From contig JALNQF010000041.1 in the NCBI GenBank assembly GCA_028456385.1, forward strand, positions 124,001 through 188,000: a stretch of DNA of 64,000 nt, written 5' to 3'. This document shows positions 1 through 11,999 of the stretch, in pieces. The stretch comes from Ophiosphaerella korrae. Taxonomy: Eukaryota > Ascomycota > Dothideomycetes > Pleosporales > Phaeosphaeriaceae. The position numbers were made by a program, and so were the translations under genes. The notes below the pieces were generated by a model. The model was not told the origin of the DNA, did not search any database, and worked only from the letters and a program-made list of their open reading frames with translations. Position 1 is the first letter of the stretch. Each line of letters begins with the position of its first letter.

Positions 1-3000
1 AGACCAGGCCAATGGAGCTGCTGCCGGCTACGGCTACCCACCTGCCAGGCGCGACAGCTACACGCAGCGCCAGAACGATGAGCTGTTCATGGGAGCGACC
101 TCCCCACAGCTAAGCCAGGGGCCAGCCTCCCCCGCCGCGGGCGGATACAGCAGTGCCTACGGCTACCCACCCCAACAACAACAGTCACAGCAATACAACC
201 CACAAAACTACGGCTCCTCTGCCATAGCCCTGCCGAATCCCCAACACTATGGCGGCGTCAACAGGACTTTCGCTCCGCCAGCTTCCTCGGCTCCACAGCC
301 CTACAACCCAGCCGCCTACGCAGATAATAGCCTCAACAGGACAAATACAGTCAGCCATCCATATGGCTTCTCTCCAACCTCGCCCAGCACAGGCTACCCT
401 CCGCCTGCGCAGTATCAGCAATCCGCGCAATCTTCCTTCGGAAGAACGTCATCTGTGGGAGGAAGAACGGCAGCATATACCGCTCCTGCTCCCCCACCGC
501 TGCCTGTGCCTCCTGGAAGTGCGCCTTTGCCTTCAGAAGACTGGAGTAATAACTACCCTGTTCGACACCACTCCAATGCCTCGTCCCAGGGCTACTACCC
601 CTCAGGACATGCCCCACTTCCTTCGCCACCAGCTGGCGATAGCGGCTATAACTTGCAGCAGCGGTCTGACAGATACCCCTCGGTTTCTAGCCACCATTCA
701 AATGCACTCCCACCCACACCTGAGGTACCCCCCCATGGCTCACCCCATCGATCCAGTACTGTTTCTTCACGCCCATTACCCCCACCCCCCCAAGAGTCTG
801 ATAGCGACGAATATTTCACGCGCCATAATGATCCACAGTACCACAATCAAGATGCATTGTTTGATGATATTTTGGGCATGACCAGGACTAGTGGGGCGTC
901 CAGCCCCCAGGCGTTAGGCTCCGTGCAACAGCCAAATGGCCAGTACTACAGCAACATGGACAGGCATTCCTCAGGCCGGAATGGCAACCATGTAAACGGA
1001 GGCCATCTTTCACCTCCTTACCCTGCACAGAACACATACACCAGTGATGAAAGCGACGTGGAAGCAGCTGCTGGTTTGGCTGCGTTGCGTATGGCGGAAG
1101 AACAGGAACGTGAAGATGAGGCCCGCAGGCAAAGTGGAGGTGCTGGTCTTTATAGTTCCCATGTGACCCTCCAATCTCCACAATTCTCCACGGACCCCCA
1201 TCGACACCAAGGGGGAAATGGTAGCGACAGCGACTATCTCGGTGCCGGGGTCGATGTCAGCCAGTTTGGAGGCATGCCAAACTATTACGGCGGTGCGCAA
1301 AATCAACCTGCATCTGGAACGGGTTACTCAGTAGCAACTTCAGGTTCACAACGGCTGCCAGAGCCGCCATCATTCTCACGCAATGTACGTGTCGATACAT
1401 TCGGCACAGGTGGACTAGAGGAACCCAGTGCACGTCGGCGGAGTTACGACGAAGGTGACGAAGTAACGTTGATGGACAGTACATCAGCCATGTCCGGTTC
1501 CACTCTCGATGCATCAACAGTGATGCCTGGTGAACCACCAGATTTGTTCTACCACCCAGGAATGTCAAACCGGCCACTGCCACCCCCACCGGCAAGCAAC
1601 AACAGAGGGCGGCTGAACCATCAAAGTACGAGTTCCACCGGTTCATATGAGTATTGGAGAAATGCTCCAGGAGCACGCGAATCGTATCCCTCTAATCCTA
1701 ATGCGATGGGCCTGGCATCTCCAACTGGCACGACTGTGCCTCGTTCCATTTCACTTCTACAACATAGCAACTCCCCGCAAGCGAATCCACTCCCACGATC
1801 AAAGACAGATGCAGAACCAAGTCACAGACCTCGTCCAGCTGCCAACCGTAACACCTATTATGGAGGCGCCATTGACAGTGATGGTAACACTTTGACACCG
1901 GGTAGTGCAGAAGCGGTGGCACTGGATTTGCCAACTATTCCCGCAGGCAGACGCTTCAATCCTTCAAAACTTTCTAGTAACGACTTTAGGAGATGCGCCG
2001 AGCCATGGGCGCTCAGCTCCATCATCTCTTGGCTGAAGATGATGACAGAAGGCGAAAATGACCTTAAGGAGGGGCCAATCCAAGAAGGGCTCATCGCCCT
2101 GTTCACTCACAAGGTTCCAACGATGAATATTGCGGATGCTGAAACATTGAGTAGTCGAGTGGTGGCTGAGATGCTCAAGGCAGGGACGCTGGTACACGAA
2201 GAGGAGTGGCTGAAATTCTCTTCGGTAAGCATGACGGGCGTCATTTTTCAACTCACAGGCGCGGGTTGCTATGCAAGTAGGCTTCACGCATACAATTCAC
2301 CTGGTCGATGCTATTCGCATCACTGTCAAAGGACGCTAAAGAAGATCGATCTGCATTCGCCAGCTGCCGCTGCTGCGTCGGAAGATTGGGCCACTTTCCA
2401 CAAACTTAAAAAGGAAAATATAGAGGGGGTGGACAAAAAGGAAATCGAACGACAGAATATTCTTCATGAGATTATTCAAGGAGAAGACAATTACATTCAG
2501 CGACTTGACGTTTTGCGTGGGTTGTACCGAGACCGTCTGATTGCGGCACAACCCCCGGTTATTGGGAAAAGGCTCGACAGGTTCGTTCGCGATGTCTTCG
2601 GCAAGGTAGATGCAGTCAGGAAAGCAAACGAGGATCATCTCCTTCCACAAATCAAGTACCGGCAACAAGAACAAGGGCCATGGATTGTTGGCTTCAGCGA
2701 CATTTTCAGGGAATGGATTCGAAAAGCGAAGCAAGCTTACATCGAGTATGCCGCATCCTTCCCATATGCGACATTCCTTGTTCGCCAAGAAGCCGACAAG
2801 AACATGCTGTTCCGCGCTTTTCTGAACGAAGCACAAACAGACAGACGCTCGAACAAACTCGATTGGAACACGTATCTTAAAGCGCCGATTGATAGGTTGC
2901 AGCGTTATGGACTCCTCATCGACACGGTGATTAAGAACTCTAAGGTTGAAAATGAGGAGAAGCGCAATCTGATTATCGCCAAAGAGGAGATCAAAGCGGT

Positions 3001-4908
3001 GGCTCTAGAGTGCGATGCCCGCGTTGGTGAAATGAGTCGGAAAGTCGACCTTACCGACCTACAGGCCAGGCTCATCTTGCGGCCAGGCATGCAGCGCGTA
3101 GAACTTAATTTGGACCATCTTGGGCGTGAACTTATCTACCGAGGGGATCTACAAAGGATGGGAACTAATCGGTTTAACTGGGTCGAAACACACGCACTCC
3201 TTTTCGACCATTATCTGGTGCTTGCGAAGACGGTTTCTTCCCGAGAGAATGACGGTGTGACTAAGTCAGAAAAATATGATGTATCACGGCTTCCCATTCC
3301 TATGGATTTGTTAGTCCTGGAAAGCGAAGACGACGATCCTGTTATACGCTCTGCCATGAAAGGAATTGCCCCTGTCAACCAAGCTGCTGAAAGGGTTAGG
3401 GTGGGAGGCCTTGGACGAGTTACCAATAGCCCAGGCCCTGGTACGCTGCAACATGCCGCTACAGCCACATCTTTTGGCTCGGGGAATACTGGTGGCTCCG
3501 GAAAGAATGCTGCAAACAACGTCGGTGGTGGAGACAAGGACGACAAAATCCTTTATCCCTTCAAGGTGAAGCATTTGGGAAAGGAAACTTACACCTTGTA
3601 CGCCACATCGGCGAACAACAGAGCTGAGTGGTGTGATAAACTCATCATCGCAAAGACTAGGCACGCAGCCGCGTTGTTCGCCCAAAACGCGGAGCCGTTC
3701 AGACTACGAGTCATGGCTGATGCTGCTTTCGCATATGACAGTGCGATACCATCTCAAAAAGCCATCACCATCAAGGGCACTCCGCTGGATCGAGCGGTTG
3801 AGGAGGTAGAAAAGTTGTTTTTGCAACAAGGGCGACCAGTACCTATCTGCCGTGCACGTGTCAATTGCGCGACGGCATTCAACCAGCCGTATGGCAAACA
3901 TATGCTTGCTGTTGGAACAGATATCGGTGTTTATGTTTCTGAGTTCGACAACCCTCGCGGTTGGTCAAAGGTATGTTTGTCGGCATCGCACGGTGTCACA
4001 TCAACTAATAGATCCAGGCCATTCAAGTTCCTCGAGTAACACAAATAGCTGTCCTCGAGCAATTCAGCTTGATGCTGCTCATTGCCGACAAGTCTCTCAT
4101 CGCGTATCATCTCGACGCCATTTGCCCTGTCAATGGTGTTCCTCCTGCAAACGACTCCACTCGCCGAGCGCCACAAAAGTTGTCTGGTACACGCGATATT
4201 GGTTTCTTTGCTACCGGTGTTATGAAAGATCGGACGCTTGTCTTCTACAAGAAGAAAGACGGCATATCATCGACCTTCAAAGTCCTTGAGCCTGTTTTCC
4301 AGAAATCGACAGAGAAGAAGTCAAGGATATGGAAATCGGGACGCACAGAGTTTTTCCGCGAATACGATGAGTTCTACATCCCGGCCGAATGCTATACGAT
4401 CAATCTGTTTCACTCGTCTCTGGCCGTTTCTACAGCGAAAGGATTTGAAGTCTTGACCCTGGACAAGAAACAACCATGGTCGGTGCCTGATCTCAAGGCC
4501 CAACATGTTGCTACCATTGCCGCGCGACTTGGGAACCAAGACCCACTTGGCATGTTTCGCCTATCAGATCAGGAATTTCTCCTATGCTATACAGAATGTG
4601 CTGTCTATATCAACAAGGTTGGCGAGATTTCCCGCTCTGTCATCATGGAATTTGTCGGTAAAGCCAAGACTGCTGCGATGTATGGACCGTACGTCCTATT
4701 ATTCGACCCGGATTTTGTCGAGATTCGAAATGCGCAGAATGGTCGATTGAGGCAAGTCATTGCTGGCCGTGACGTCAAATGCCTCGATGATGGACTGAGC
4801 GGTGGTTCGTCTCACAACAGAACTGTCAAGCTAAGTTTACAACATCCAGCGCAGGAGAGATGCCAGGTGGTAGTTGAACTGGTGCTCAACGAGGGACAAA
4901 AGGAGTGA
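1..4908 (+). CDS. ROM2: Rho1 guanine nucleotide exchange factor, Rom2-like (5' partial)
   Basis: Activates Rho1 GTPase by GDP/GTP exchange at the plasma membrane, in cell-wall integrity signalling. The frame is already open at position 2 and continues upstream of the window, so the N-terminus is missing; the internal ATG at 89 is probably not the start. Exons 2-3970 and 4018-4908 are joined by a 47-nt phase-0 intron (GTATGT...CCAG). About 1,619 residues are visible: a long Pro/Ser/Gln-rich disordered region, a DEP-like region (around 650-780, including the conserved block GVIFQLTGAGCY), a Dbl-homology domain (around 815-1000), a PH domain (around 1035-1220) and a C-terminal CNH/citron domain (around 1255-1610). 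This DEP-DH-PH-CNH order is that of Rom1/Rom2. Splicing the intron restores the CNH stretch PRVTQIAVLEQFSLMLLIAD. Family assignment is very secure; the Rom1/Rom2 subtype is less so. Confidence 0.93.
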
Positions 4909-7221
4909 TGTTGTAATGATCAAACGACTGTCAGAATATCAATCTCCAGAGGTTTCTAAGTAATCTGCGTATAATGGTCACATATACACGCCATATCCAC
5001 ACAGATGGAGGATCAAGGAGTTGAGGAGCTTGGGAAAGATTATGGGCAGGAAGTCCAGCTCAAGTTGGCCACAGGTTCAGTTGGTGCACAGGCACGGACC
5101 AATAATGATTTTTGGGTGGCGCGTTGCATATTCTTTACTTCGTAGGATACCTTGTTCGGCTTCGTCATTATTTTTGAATAGCGCGTATGGGTTAACCGCA
5201 ATCAGGCGAGCATGAGTTGCATATGGCGTGCTTATTGATATCGTGCCTACGTATAGGGCCTGTGTATCGAATGGATAATTGCTGTTGCCATAAAGGCTGA
5301 CGCCGCGGCTTTTGTTGGGTGTGGTCAACCTATGACTAGCTATGGTTTGATGAATGTACCTCGTGATAGCGTTCGCTAGCAGATAGCCGATAGCTTGTCC
5401 GAGTGCCATCCCCATGGGTGTGGCTCCCCAGGTCACCCTCCAAGCCCACATAGACCGGGGCACACACGCACACACCCCAGTTTGGAGCTATCCCGGCCGT
5501 GCACGTGATCCTGGCTATCAGAATCAAATGCCGACGAAAACACTTAGCGCTCCGACAAACATTCCGACATCCTGCTCCATCTTCTGTCCCTGTCCAATCT
5601 AACGTCGTCGCGGAGCACCAACGTCGCGCCATTGTATGCTGATCACCGACACGAGGCCACACCTGGCCTCTCCCTGCCTAAGAATCTGCATAGAAGCACG
5701 CTAGAAATCCGCTAGAATCAACTGTTGAGCATGTAGGCGCATAGAGCTCTCATGCTCCCCGCGGACAGGTAGGTGGGGTGGGTATCTTCGGCTCCATGAT
5801 TATCTCAGCGTCATTGTGATATTGTGGACAGGTAGATCAATCGAAGATATTCGTGATAAGCAGACAATCAGAGATGGGATCGCGCCTAGATCTGATATGC
5901 GCTCATGGAGCGTCTTCCTCATGTCAACGTATGGTATAAAGCAAGTCAAGATCTTCCGAGCATTGTCTTCGCTCCCAGTGGGGACGCATGGCATTCAGCT
6001 CCGCCCCACGGCATGAAGTAAGTCTCAGCCACAAGCGATTAGTTGGAGAGCATCCACTTGAACAAGATCCGCAAACGCATGCAGGCAGACATGACCAAGC
6101 TCCCTTGCGTTGGGAGCACCACATGCGCCTAGCACTATCTTCACACAGCAATACTTCGCTGCTGGCATTTCGCCATGCTGACGCAACTCAGATCTGAGGC
6201 CGTGCGAGACCGCCCTAGCCGCAGTAAGAGCCTCAACAACCTCATGTCATCATGCTTGTGTTTTGAGGCCCAAACGCTCGGGCATTACCCACCCATAGGC
6301 TGCATGCAGATATGTAGAGTACTAGGTTGAAATCGGTATCCCAGGAAGCGCTTAGCAAGTATTCCGGATCCCTTTCGATTTCACGAGGGTTGTTTTTGGC
6401 TGAAGAGCTCGCATAAAGCCGTATGTTGTACAACTTTACGCGGAGCAAAGATCTGAGGCGTTCACCTAGACGATCACATCTGGACTGTGTACTAGCTGCT
6501 CTGATGATCAATGCGGGGTGCAGCTATGGATTTTTCTTTTGGTTAACGCTGGTAGACGGTACGGTTGCGTGATTTCTCCTCCACGTTTCGAATTTTCAAG
6601 GTCAGAAGTCTCCACGGGGTTGTGTCGTGGAGATTGCTGTGGAGCCCCAATGCCCCGGTCTGGGAAAAGAATTCTTGACCATGAGGCTCAACATCAAAGT
6701 GGAGCTGTCCGGGGTCAATTGCATGCCATGTTTAGCGCCAAGGAAACAATACTGTGATTGGTCGTGTTTATACACTACCCGATAGGGCCGGCAACACTCT
6801 CGGACAGAATATTGCGCTATTGCATGACCTAGCAAGAGCCCAGCATATCAGAATTCTGCAATCGAAAAAAAAATATGCGGAGCTTAGGGTTAGTGTAACG
6901 GACTGGTACAGTAGCGAGACCGACTAAACAGCTTGCAAGCCCATCCCAGTCGGCTCCACGACGGCGTTCAACAACCAACGCCAGCGGTGACTACCGATGC
7001 ACTACCAATGCACTGTCCTTGTTCATCTTGGCCTAGATGGGACCAGCCATGTCTTGGTAGTTTCGATGACCATCATGTCCAACAAGATGGAAAAAGATAT
7101 ATTATGGTATGCACGCTCTCTTCTCAACTCATCAGCTCCAAGGCTCTCCAGCAACCACTACATCTAAATCCACATCCTAGTTGGGTTTCTCGATCATCTC
7201 TTTCACCCTCCCATTTTCAAC
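4909..7221. other. Intergenic region, no gene recognised
   Basis: A 2.3-kb stretch between the RhoGEF stop and the transporter ATG. Only short, mutually overlapping open frames occur on both strands; none shows recognisable domains, a coherent exon structure or a signal peptide. The last few hundred bases before 7222 are pyrimidine-rich (ctctcttctcaactc, ctctttcaccctcc), as expected for the promoter and 5' UTR of the downstream gene. Confidence 0.6.
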
Positions 7222-8862
7222 ATGGTGAAGCTCTTTGGTCTTAACGGTTCGCAAGAACCTACCATAGAGGATGTCCATCAGCAACAAGAGCGCCGTCCCT
7301 CCACTGTCGAAGTAGTGGCCGAGCAAACTCGACGGAAGAGTGTTGACAACCGTGTGGTAACTGGTGCTTCACAACTTACCACACGTCAGTCAATAGTCCC
7401 TGTCGTCCTCGTCACGACTCTCTTCTTCATGTGGGGATTTGCCTATGGTCTTCTCGATGTCTTGAACTCTCGCTTCCAGGTCGCTCTACACATTACCAAG
7501 GGTGAATCTTCCGGTCTCCAGGCTTCATACTTCGGGTAGGTTTATACTCTCTGTCCAAGATTGCTTTATGCTGACATACATAGTGCCTACTTCATTGGTC
7601 CTCTCACATACTCGGGATGGTTTCTGCGTAGGTTCGGCTACCGTTACACCTTCATTCTCGGTCTCTCTATCTACTGTGTTGGTGCGCTCATGTTCTGGCC
7701 ATCAGCTGTCAAGCGAAGCTTCGGTGGTTTCTGCGGTGCCATGTTTCTCGCTGGCTCCGGTCTGTCCACCCTCGAAACTTCTGCCAACCCATACATCGCC
7801 GTGTGCGGTCCTCCCAAATGGTCTGAGTTCCGTCTCGAGCTCTCTCAGTCCGTCCAGGCCGTTGGCTCCGTCGTTGCTCCCGTCCTCGCTGCACAGGTCA
7901 TCTTCAAGAATGTCGGTGCTGATGGTCGCTCCCTCGAGGCTGTGCAATATGTCTATCTCGGTATTGCTGGCTTTGTCGCTATCCTTGCCGTCGTCTTCTA
8001 CTTTGCACCAATTCCCGAAATCACAGATTCTGATATGGCCGATCAGGCTGAGATGACCACTGGCGCCACTGGATACGTTGACAAGCCACTCCGCAAGCAG
8101 TACACTCTCTTCTGGGGTGTCTTTGCCCAATTCTCCTACGTCGGTGCTCAAGTCGGTGTTGCTGCTTTCTTCATCAACTACTTCGAGCAGGCTCGTCCAG
8201 ATCTCAGCGTCACGGAGGCTCACATCAAGGGTGCCAACTTCTATGCCATTGCTCAAGGTCTTTTCGCTGCTGGTCGTTTCGCTGCTGCAGGCCTCATGTA
8301 CTTTGGCGGCAAGCCTCGTATTGTACTCCTGCTTTTCCAGACCTTGATCATGATCTTCATCGCAGCAGCCATTGGCACTAACACCGGCGGTACCACCCGA
8401 CCTAACTGGGGTGGCCTTTCTATGTTGATGATTGTCCTGGTATGTAACAACTCCCTAACATTATACCCAACCCACCGACTAACATCTCCCTAGTTCTTCG
8501 AATCCTGCATCTTCCCCATCATCTTCGCGCTCACACTTCGTGGTCTCGGTCGCCACACCAAGCGCGGTGCATCGTTCCTCGTCTCCTCTGTTTGTGGTGG
8601 CGCCGTCATTCCAGTCATTCTCGGCAATGTGGCCGATAAGATTGGCACCAGGCACGCCATGTGCATTCCATTAATTTTCTTCGCCTTCGCCTGGTCCTAC
8701 CCGCTCTACCTCAACTTCACTCACAAGGCTAAGGAGCTCGACGCATATACTGAGTCTCACGTCGGACAGAGTGAGGGCACTATCGACAAGGACAGCATCA
8801 TTGCCGGCAAGGATCTCGAGGCACACCACTCCGAGGAGGTCCCAAAGATGGTTTTGACTTAG
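7222..8862 (+). CDS. Major facilitator transporter, FHS family (L-fucose permease/glucose-galactose transporter-like)
   Basis: Predicted plasma-membrane proton/sugar symporter of 512 residues. Exons 7222-7535, 7584-8439 and 8494-8862; introns of 48 nt (GTAGGT...ATAG) and 54 nt (GTATGT...CTAG, with a CTAAC branch point). The sequence has about 12 hydrophobic segments. Motifs typical of the fucose permease/GluP branch are FFMWGFAYGLLDVLN in the first helix, the block ASYFGAYFIGPL restored by splicing intron 1, ETSANPYIAVCGPP in the middle, and FFESCIFPIIFALTLRGLG after intron 2. The N-terminal 60 residues and C-terminal tail are hydrophilic and cytosolic. The start ATG has a good context (caacATGG) after a pyrimidine-rich leader. 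The substrate cannot be read from sequence; fungal members are often annotated as L-fucose or glucose/galactose permeases. Confidence 0.92.
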
Positions 8863-9205
8863 GTATTGGACTAGCAGGGAAGAGGTGATACCTGGTGGCG
8901 TTTTTTGGCAGAACATGGATCTCTTGTGGCCGAGGAGATTTGTAAATATCATGGCTGCTGTATATATCCTCGCTCTTGCTCTTTCACTGACGATTATGAA
9001 TTGAGATATCCACTTGCTTATATTTAGTCTTATTTTGTATGGTGTGATGCAATTTGTAGGTAAGAAAACTGTTTATTGACATAAATCCCAAGAACAACAG
9101 AGATACTGATTTTAACTTGCCCTGTGTAGCGATTAGAGTATGGGTCACTAAGGCTAAAATTCAAAATCTTGCACTGGGTTTTATTTCCCGAATGTTCTCT
9201 ATTGG
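8863..9205. other. Intergenic: 3' flank of the transporter
   Basis: AT-rich 3' flank with no open frame of note. Possible polyadenylation-type A/T-rich stretches lie near 9000-9080. Nothing else was seen. Confidence 0.5.
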
Positions 9206-9511
9206 TTGATTAGACCGATTCGACTACGTAGACTTGAGGTGATCAATGCATACTATGTGGTTGAGTCGGAAAGGCTCTTCGAAGGCAGATATCCTGGTGA
9301 TACTGGCTACGACCTATCCTCCGCTGCTCATGTGCAAAACATCGAGATCGAGTACGACCAGAGCTCCGACGACAAGCCAAGCCCCATACGTGAAGGTGCC
9401 ATAGAACCTCAGCCGGAAGTAGCTCGAGAATTCTGGAAGACTTTTCGAAAGCAGTTCCCTTACGCAAGAAGGGTGGCAGTTAGTCAGAATTGGAAGTCAG
9501 TGTCAGCTTGA
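9206..9511 (+). pseudogene. Decayed coding fragment of unknown family
   Basis: An open frame of about 100 codons without an ATG at its 5' end. Its codon use and composition look protein-like (for example EFWKTFRKQFPYARRVAVSQ), in contrast with the AT-rich surroundings. No domain is recognised; fungal F-box/2EXR-type proteins with similar endings are a weak possibility. It is probably the remnant of a gene that lost its 5' half, but it could be a chance open frame. Confidence 0.25.
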
Positions 9512-10847
9512 CGGCTCGATAAGCCTGTCGCCCGTTGTCTAGAAATTATTGTCAACACTTGTCCAACTGAGCTTGATGTTTCGGCTTTTGTGCTCACGAA
9601 AGTAGAATTCGGAAACACTTCGAGGACAGTACTTTCGGTTGCAAATGGTTGGTTAGCACCGATCATTTTATCGACTCACGGCCGACGGCAAATGGAAGGA
9701 CCAAACAACATCGAGTTTTTTGACATAAAACAACCCTTATACCTTTAAAATATTCCACGGACTTGTTGCTGAATTCGAAGGATTAAAGTCCGAAAGTAGG
9801 AGAATGGGCATATATGGCCTTGTAACGCTTCCAATTGAAGCCATATATCGATATCAATTTGGCAAGGAGATATCAGAATACTTTACATCCCCTCAATCTA
9901 GATGCGATGTCGTCTTGAGGAGGGCTGGGTAGTGGACTCGACATGCAGCTGAAGTGCATAGAGGGATAGCAAATACACAGTCATGTTTGGACATACTGCC
10001 TCTATCGGTTAGAGAAACTCAAAATTTCCTAATACTGAAAATATCTAATGGGTGGAAGAATACCGATTATGAGAAGCAAATCGAGTTCAAGCGGAAGTGG
10101 TTTGACTAATTAGAGAATGACAAAGAGTGGAATATAGGAAGAGAGGGGAGAAGTACTGAGCTGTGGGATCATTTTAATGCGATAATTTCTCTAGGTAGTG
10201 GACTGCAAAGGGGTTTCTTGTGTCATATAGTTCGCATGTGTACTCTTAATCTGAAGTAGACTACCGCACAATCCTCTAGTCACATCTCCCTTCTCCTACA
10301 ACTGAATAGAATTAGTGATCTTGATCATATACCTTAATCAGTCAGATTAAAATAACTTTCCAAATAATAGACAACGTCTGCCTAATCTAATATCGACTAA
10401 TTCCATTATCCAAAAGGAAATGGTTTCATCTGTGTACCTATATATCATTTCTAATTTAAAGAAGTTATATAATAGCTAAAATATCCGATGTTCTCAGTGA
10501 TTCTAAAATATTTTCTCACCGTGTCTTGTCCGCACCACGCAGTCGCCCCCCAAAGCTCGTTTTTGTCCCCCAAAAAAGTGACCCTATTTTACTTATAGGT
10601 AGTTTCTAATATCAATTTTCTTACTCTTACATATGGGTCTAATGTTTAATTAGGTTCTATCGCGCTAAATTATTACTTCTGAGGTTGTACGAGTAGAAGG
10701 GGAGTGAAGGTTGTGTTAGCACTCATCTGCAGAACAACACATCATCAACACTTGGGCTCTTAACTATCTTAAATCATATCTTCGCCTGGAACAACTTCAT
10801 CATTCCACCACACCGAAATCTCAGTTCTAAAATCTTTATCCTTCACC
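9512..10847. other. AT-rich gene-poor stretch, RIP-like composition
   Basis: About 1.3 kb of strongly AT-biased sequence rich in TpA steps (for example taatatcgactaattc, ttatataatagctaaaat), with no gene. The composition resembles repeat-induced point mutation debris or AT-isochore sequence of filamentous ascomycetes, but no parent transposon could be recognised. Confidence 0.5.
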
Positions 10848-11172
10848 ATGCATCTACCATGCTCCCTTACCGTTGCTAGTCTCGTTGGGATTAAATTTTT
10901 GATATAAGCTATGGCAGATACTGCTGTATATCTACTGTTCTGATCAATATTATGAACGTTGTTGATTATTTTTCACCTTTTTGTAGGTTGTTTGGCATAG
11001 TGGAGTAGAGATGCCGCCTTACATTTGGCTGGAACATCTACTGTACCTATTTGCGGCAACGCAGAACTAGTATCACGTCCAAAGAACAAAGTACTACACA
11101 AAAGGGACAACGATAAGATCCTCATGCCTTCTGTTGCGTTGAAAACATGGCAAGGATCTTTTTCGAAGAAAG

Positions 11173-11220
<48 letters not shown>

Positions 11221-11414
11221 ATATATGGTATACCGAAGTCGTAGATACACATAAACCAGAAGCGGTATCTGGGAATAAGATAAAGAATTTGAATGAGCTA
11301 GCCGGCACACAAGTTTCCATCTACAGAAGGAAGAATAAGCTGCAACTCCTACCTACCACGACCGTTGCTCAGAAAGTCGCACCTAGCTTCTTCTGCTTTG
11401 TCTTGGCGTCTTGA
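10848..11414 (+). pseudogene. Relic of a small secreted, threonine-repeat protein gene (tentative)
   Basis: An ATG at 10848 opens MHLPCSLTVASLVGI, a signal-peptide-like start, but the frame meets TAA at about 10905 and TAG at 10998. The same frame is then open from about 11001 to 11414 and encodes one Cys, a Lys-Arg dipeptide, a run of about 15 threonines made by the CTA repeat at 11173-11220, and a Lys-rich tail. No convincing GT-AG intron removes both stops. I read it as a decayed secreted-protein gene; two unrelated open pieces in the same frame is the alternative. Confidence 0.3.
11173..11220. repeat. Microsatellite (CTA)16
   Basis: Sixteen perfect tandem copies of CTA within AT-rich sequence. 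On the plus strand, in the frame of the flanking open reading, it encodes polythreonine; on the minus strand one frame encodes polyvaline. Confidence 0.95.
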
Positions 11415-11642
11415 ACGAGCTAAACATTGCGCAATTTTCTGGAAACAGGAACAGATACGTAAAAGAGGGCAGGCGGTGATGTTTAGTTGGAGTGAGCATA
11501 GATACTGAGTGTGATTTCCTAGAATCTGTTGTATTTCCAAGATTTCAAGGTTAGATGCATGGACGAAATCAAAAAATTCACTAGTTCTACTTTCTGGGAG
11601 CTACCTGAGTAAATATAATCAGTGACATAGCTCAAAATGAGG

Positions 11643-11999
11643 CTATGAATCGGGCCCCACATCTACGTTACAGCGCATCGATTTGAATCCCTTGCCCCAA
11701 TTAGATGCGCAATTGTCTTTTCCAAAGCTTCCAGTTGTCGTAACCCAAGTGCCAGCACCGCCCTTGCAGTTTGCTTCAGCGTAGAAATAGCACAAACAAC
11801 CACGGAAAGATTTGTCGCAATTAGCGATGTTTGCGCTATTCATTTCGGAGTATTGGTAGTTGTAGCACCCATTCCACCCCGGGTTGACTGAGACAAGGTA
11901 GTTGCTACAACCACCGTCTTTATAATAGTTGACTTTCAGCGTTTCACCGCTGACAAACGTAGCTGTCGTGAGGAGGGACAGTGCAGCGAAGAAATGCAT
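11643..11999 (-). CDS. Small secreted cysteine-rich protein, candidate effector
   Basis: A single-exon gene for a 118-residue protein. Residues 1-18 (MHFFAALSLLTTATFVSG) form a clear signal peptide with a likely cut before ET. The mature part of about 100 residues has eight cysteines (31, 45, 61, 68, 70, 78, 97, 110), enough for four disulfides, and many aromatic, Gly and Asn residues. The C-terminal block WGKGFKSMRC resembles the FKS(I/M)RC ending of fungal small secreted proteins thought to fold like beta/gamma-crystallin-type proteins; this fold is inference. A TATAAG box lies about 100 nt upstream (near 12098-12104 on the complement). The gene stands alone in an AT-rich gene-poor island, the usual setting of plant-associated effectors. 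Cellular target unknown. Confidence 0.82.
   Translation of the reverse strand: MHFFAALSLLTTATFVSGETLKVNYYKDGGCSNYLVSVNPGWNGCYNYQYSEMNSANIANCDKSFRGCLCYFYAEANCKGGAGTWVTTTGSFGKDNCASNWGKGFKSMRCNVDVGPDS

Noticed and set aside
6880..6900. TTAGGG-like motif as a telomeric remnant
   Set aside because: Only one copy, so no tandem telomeric repeat.
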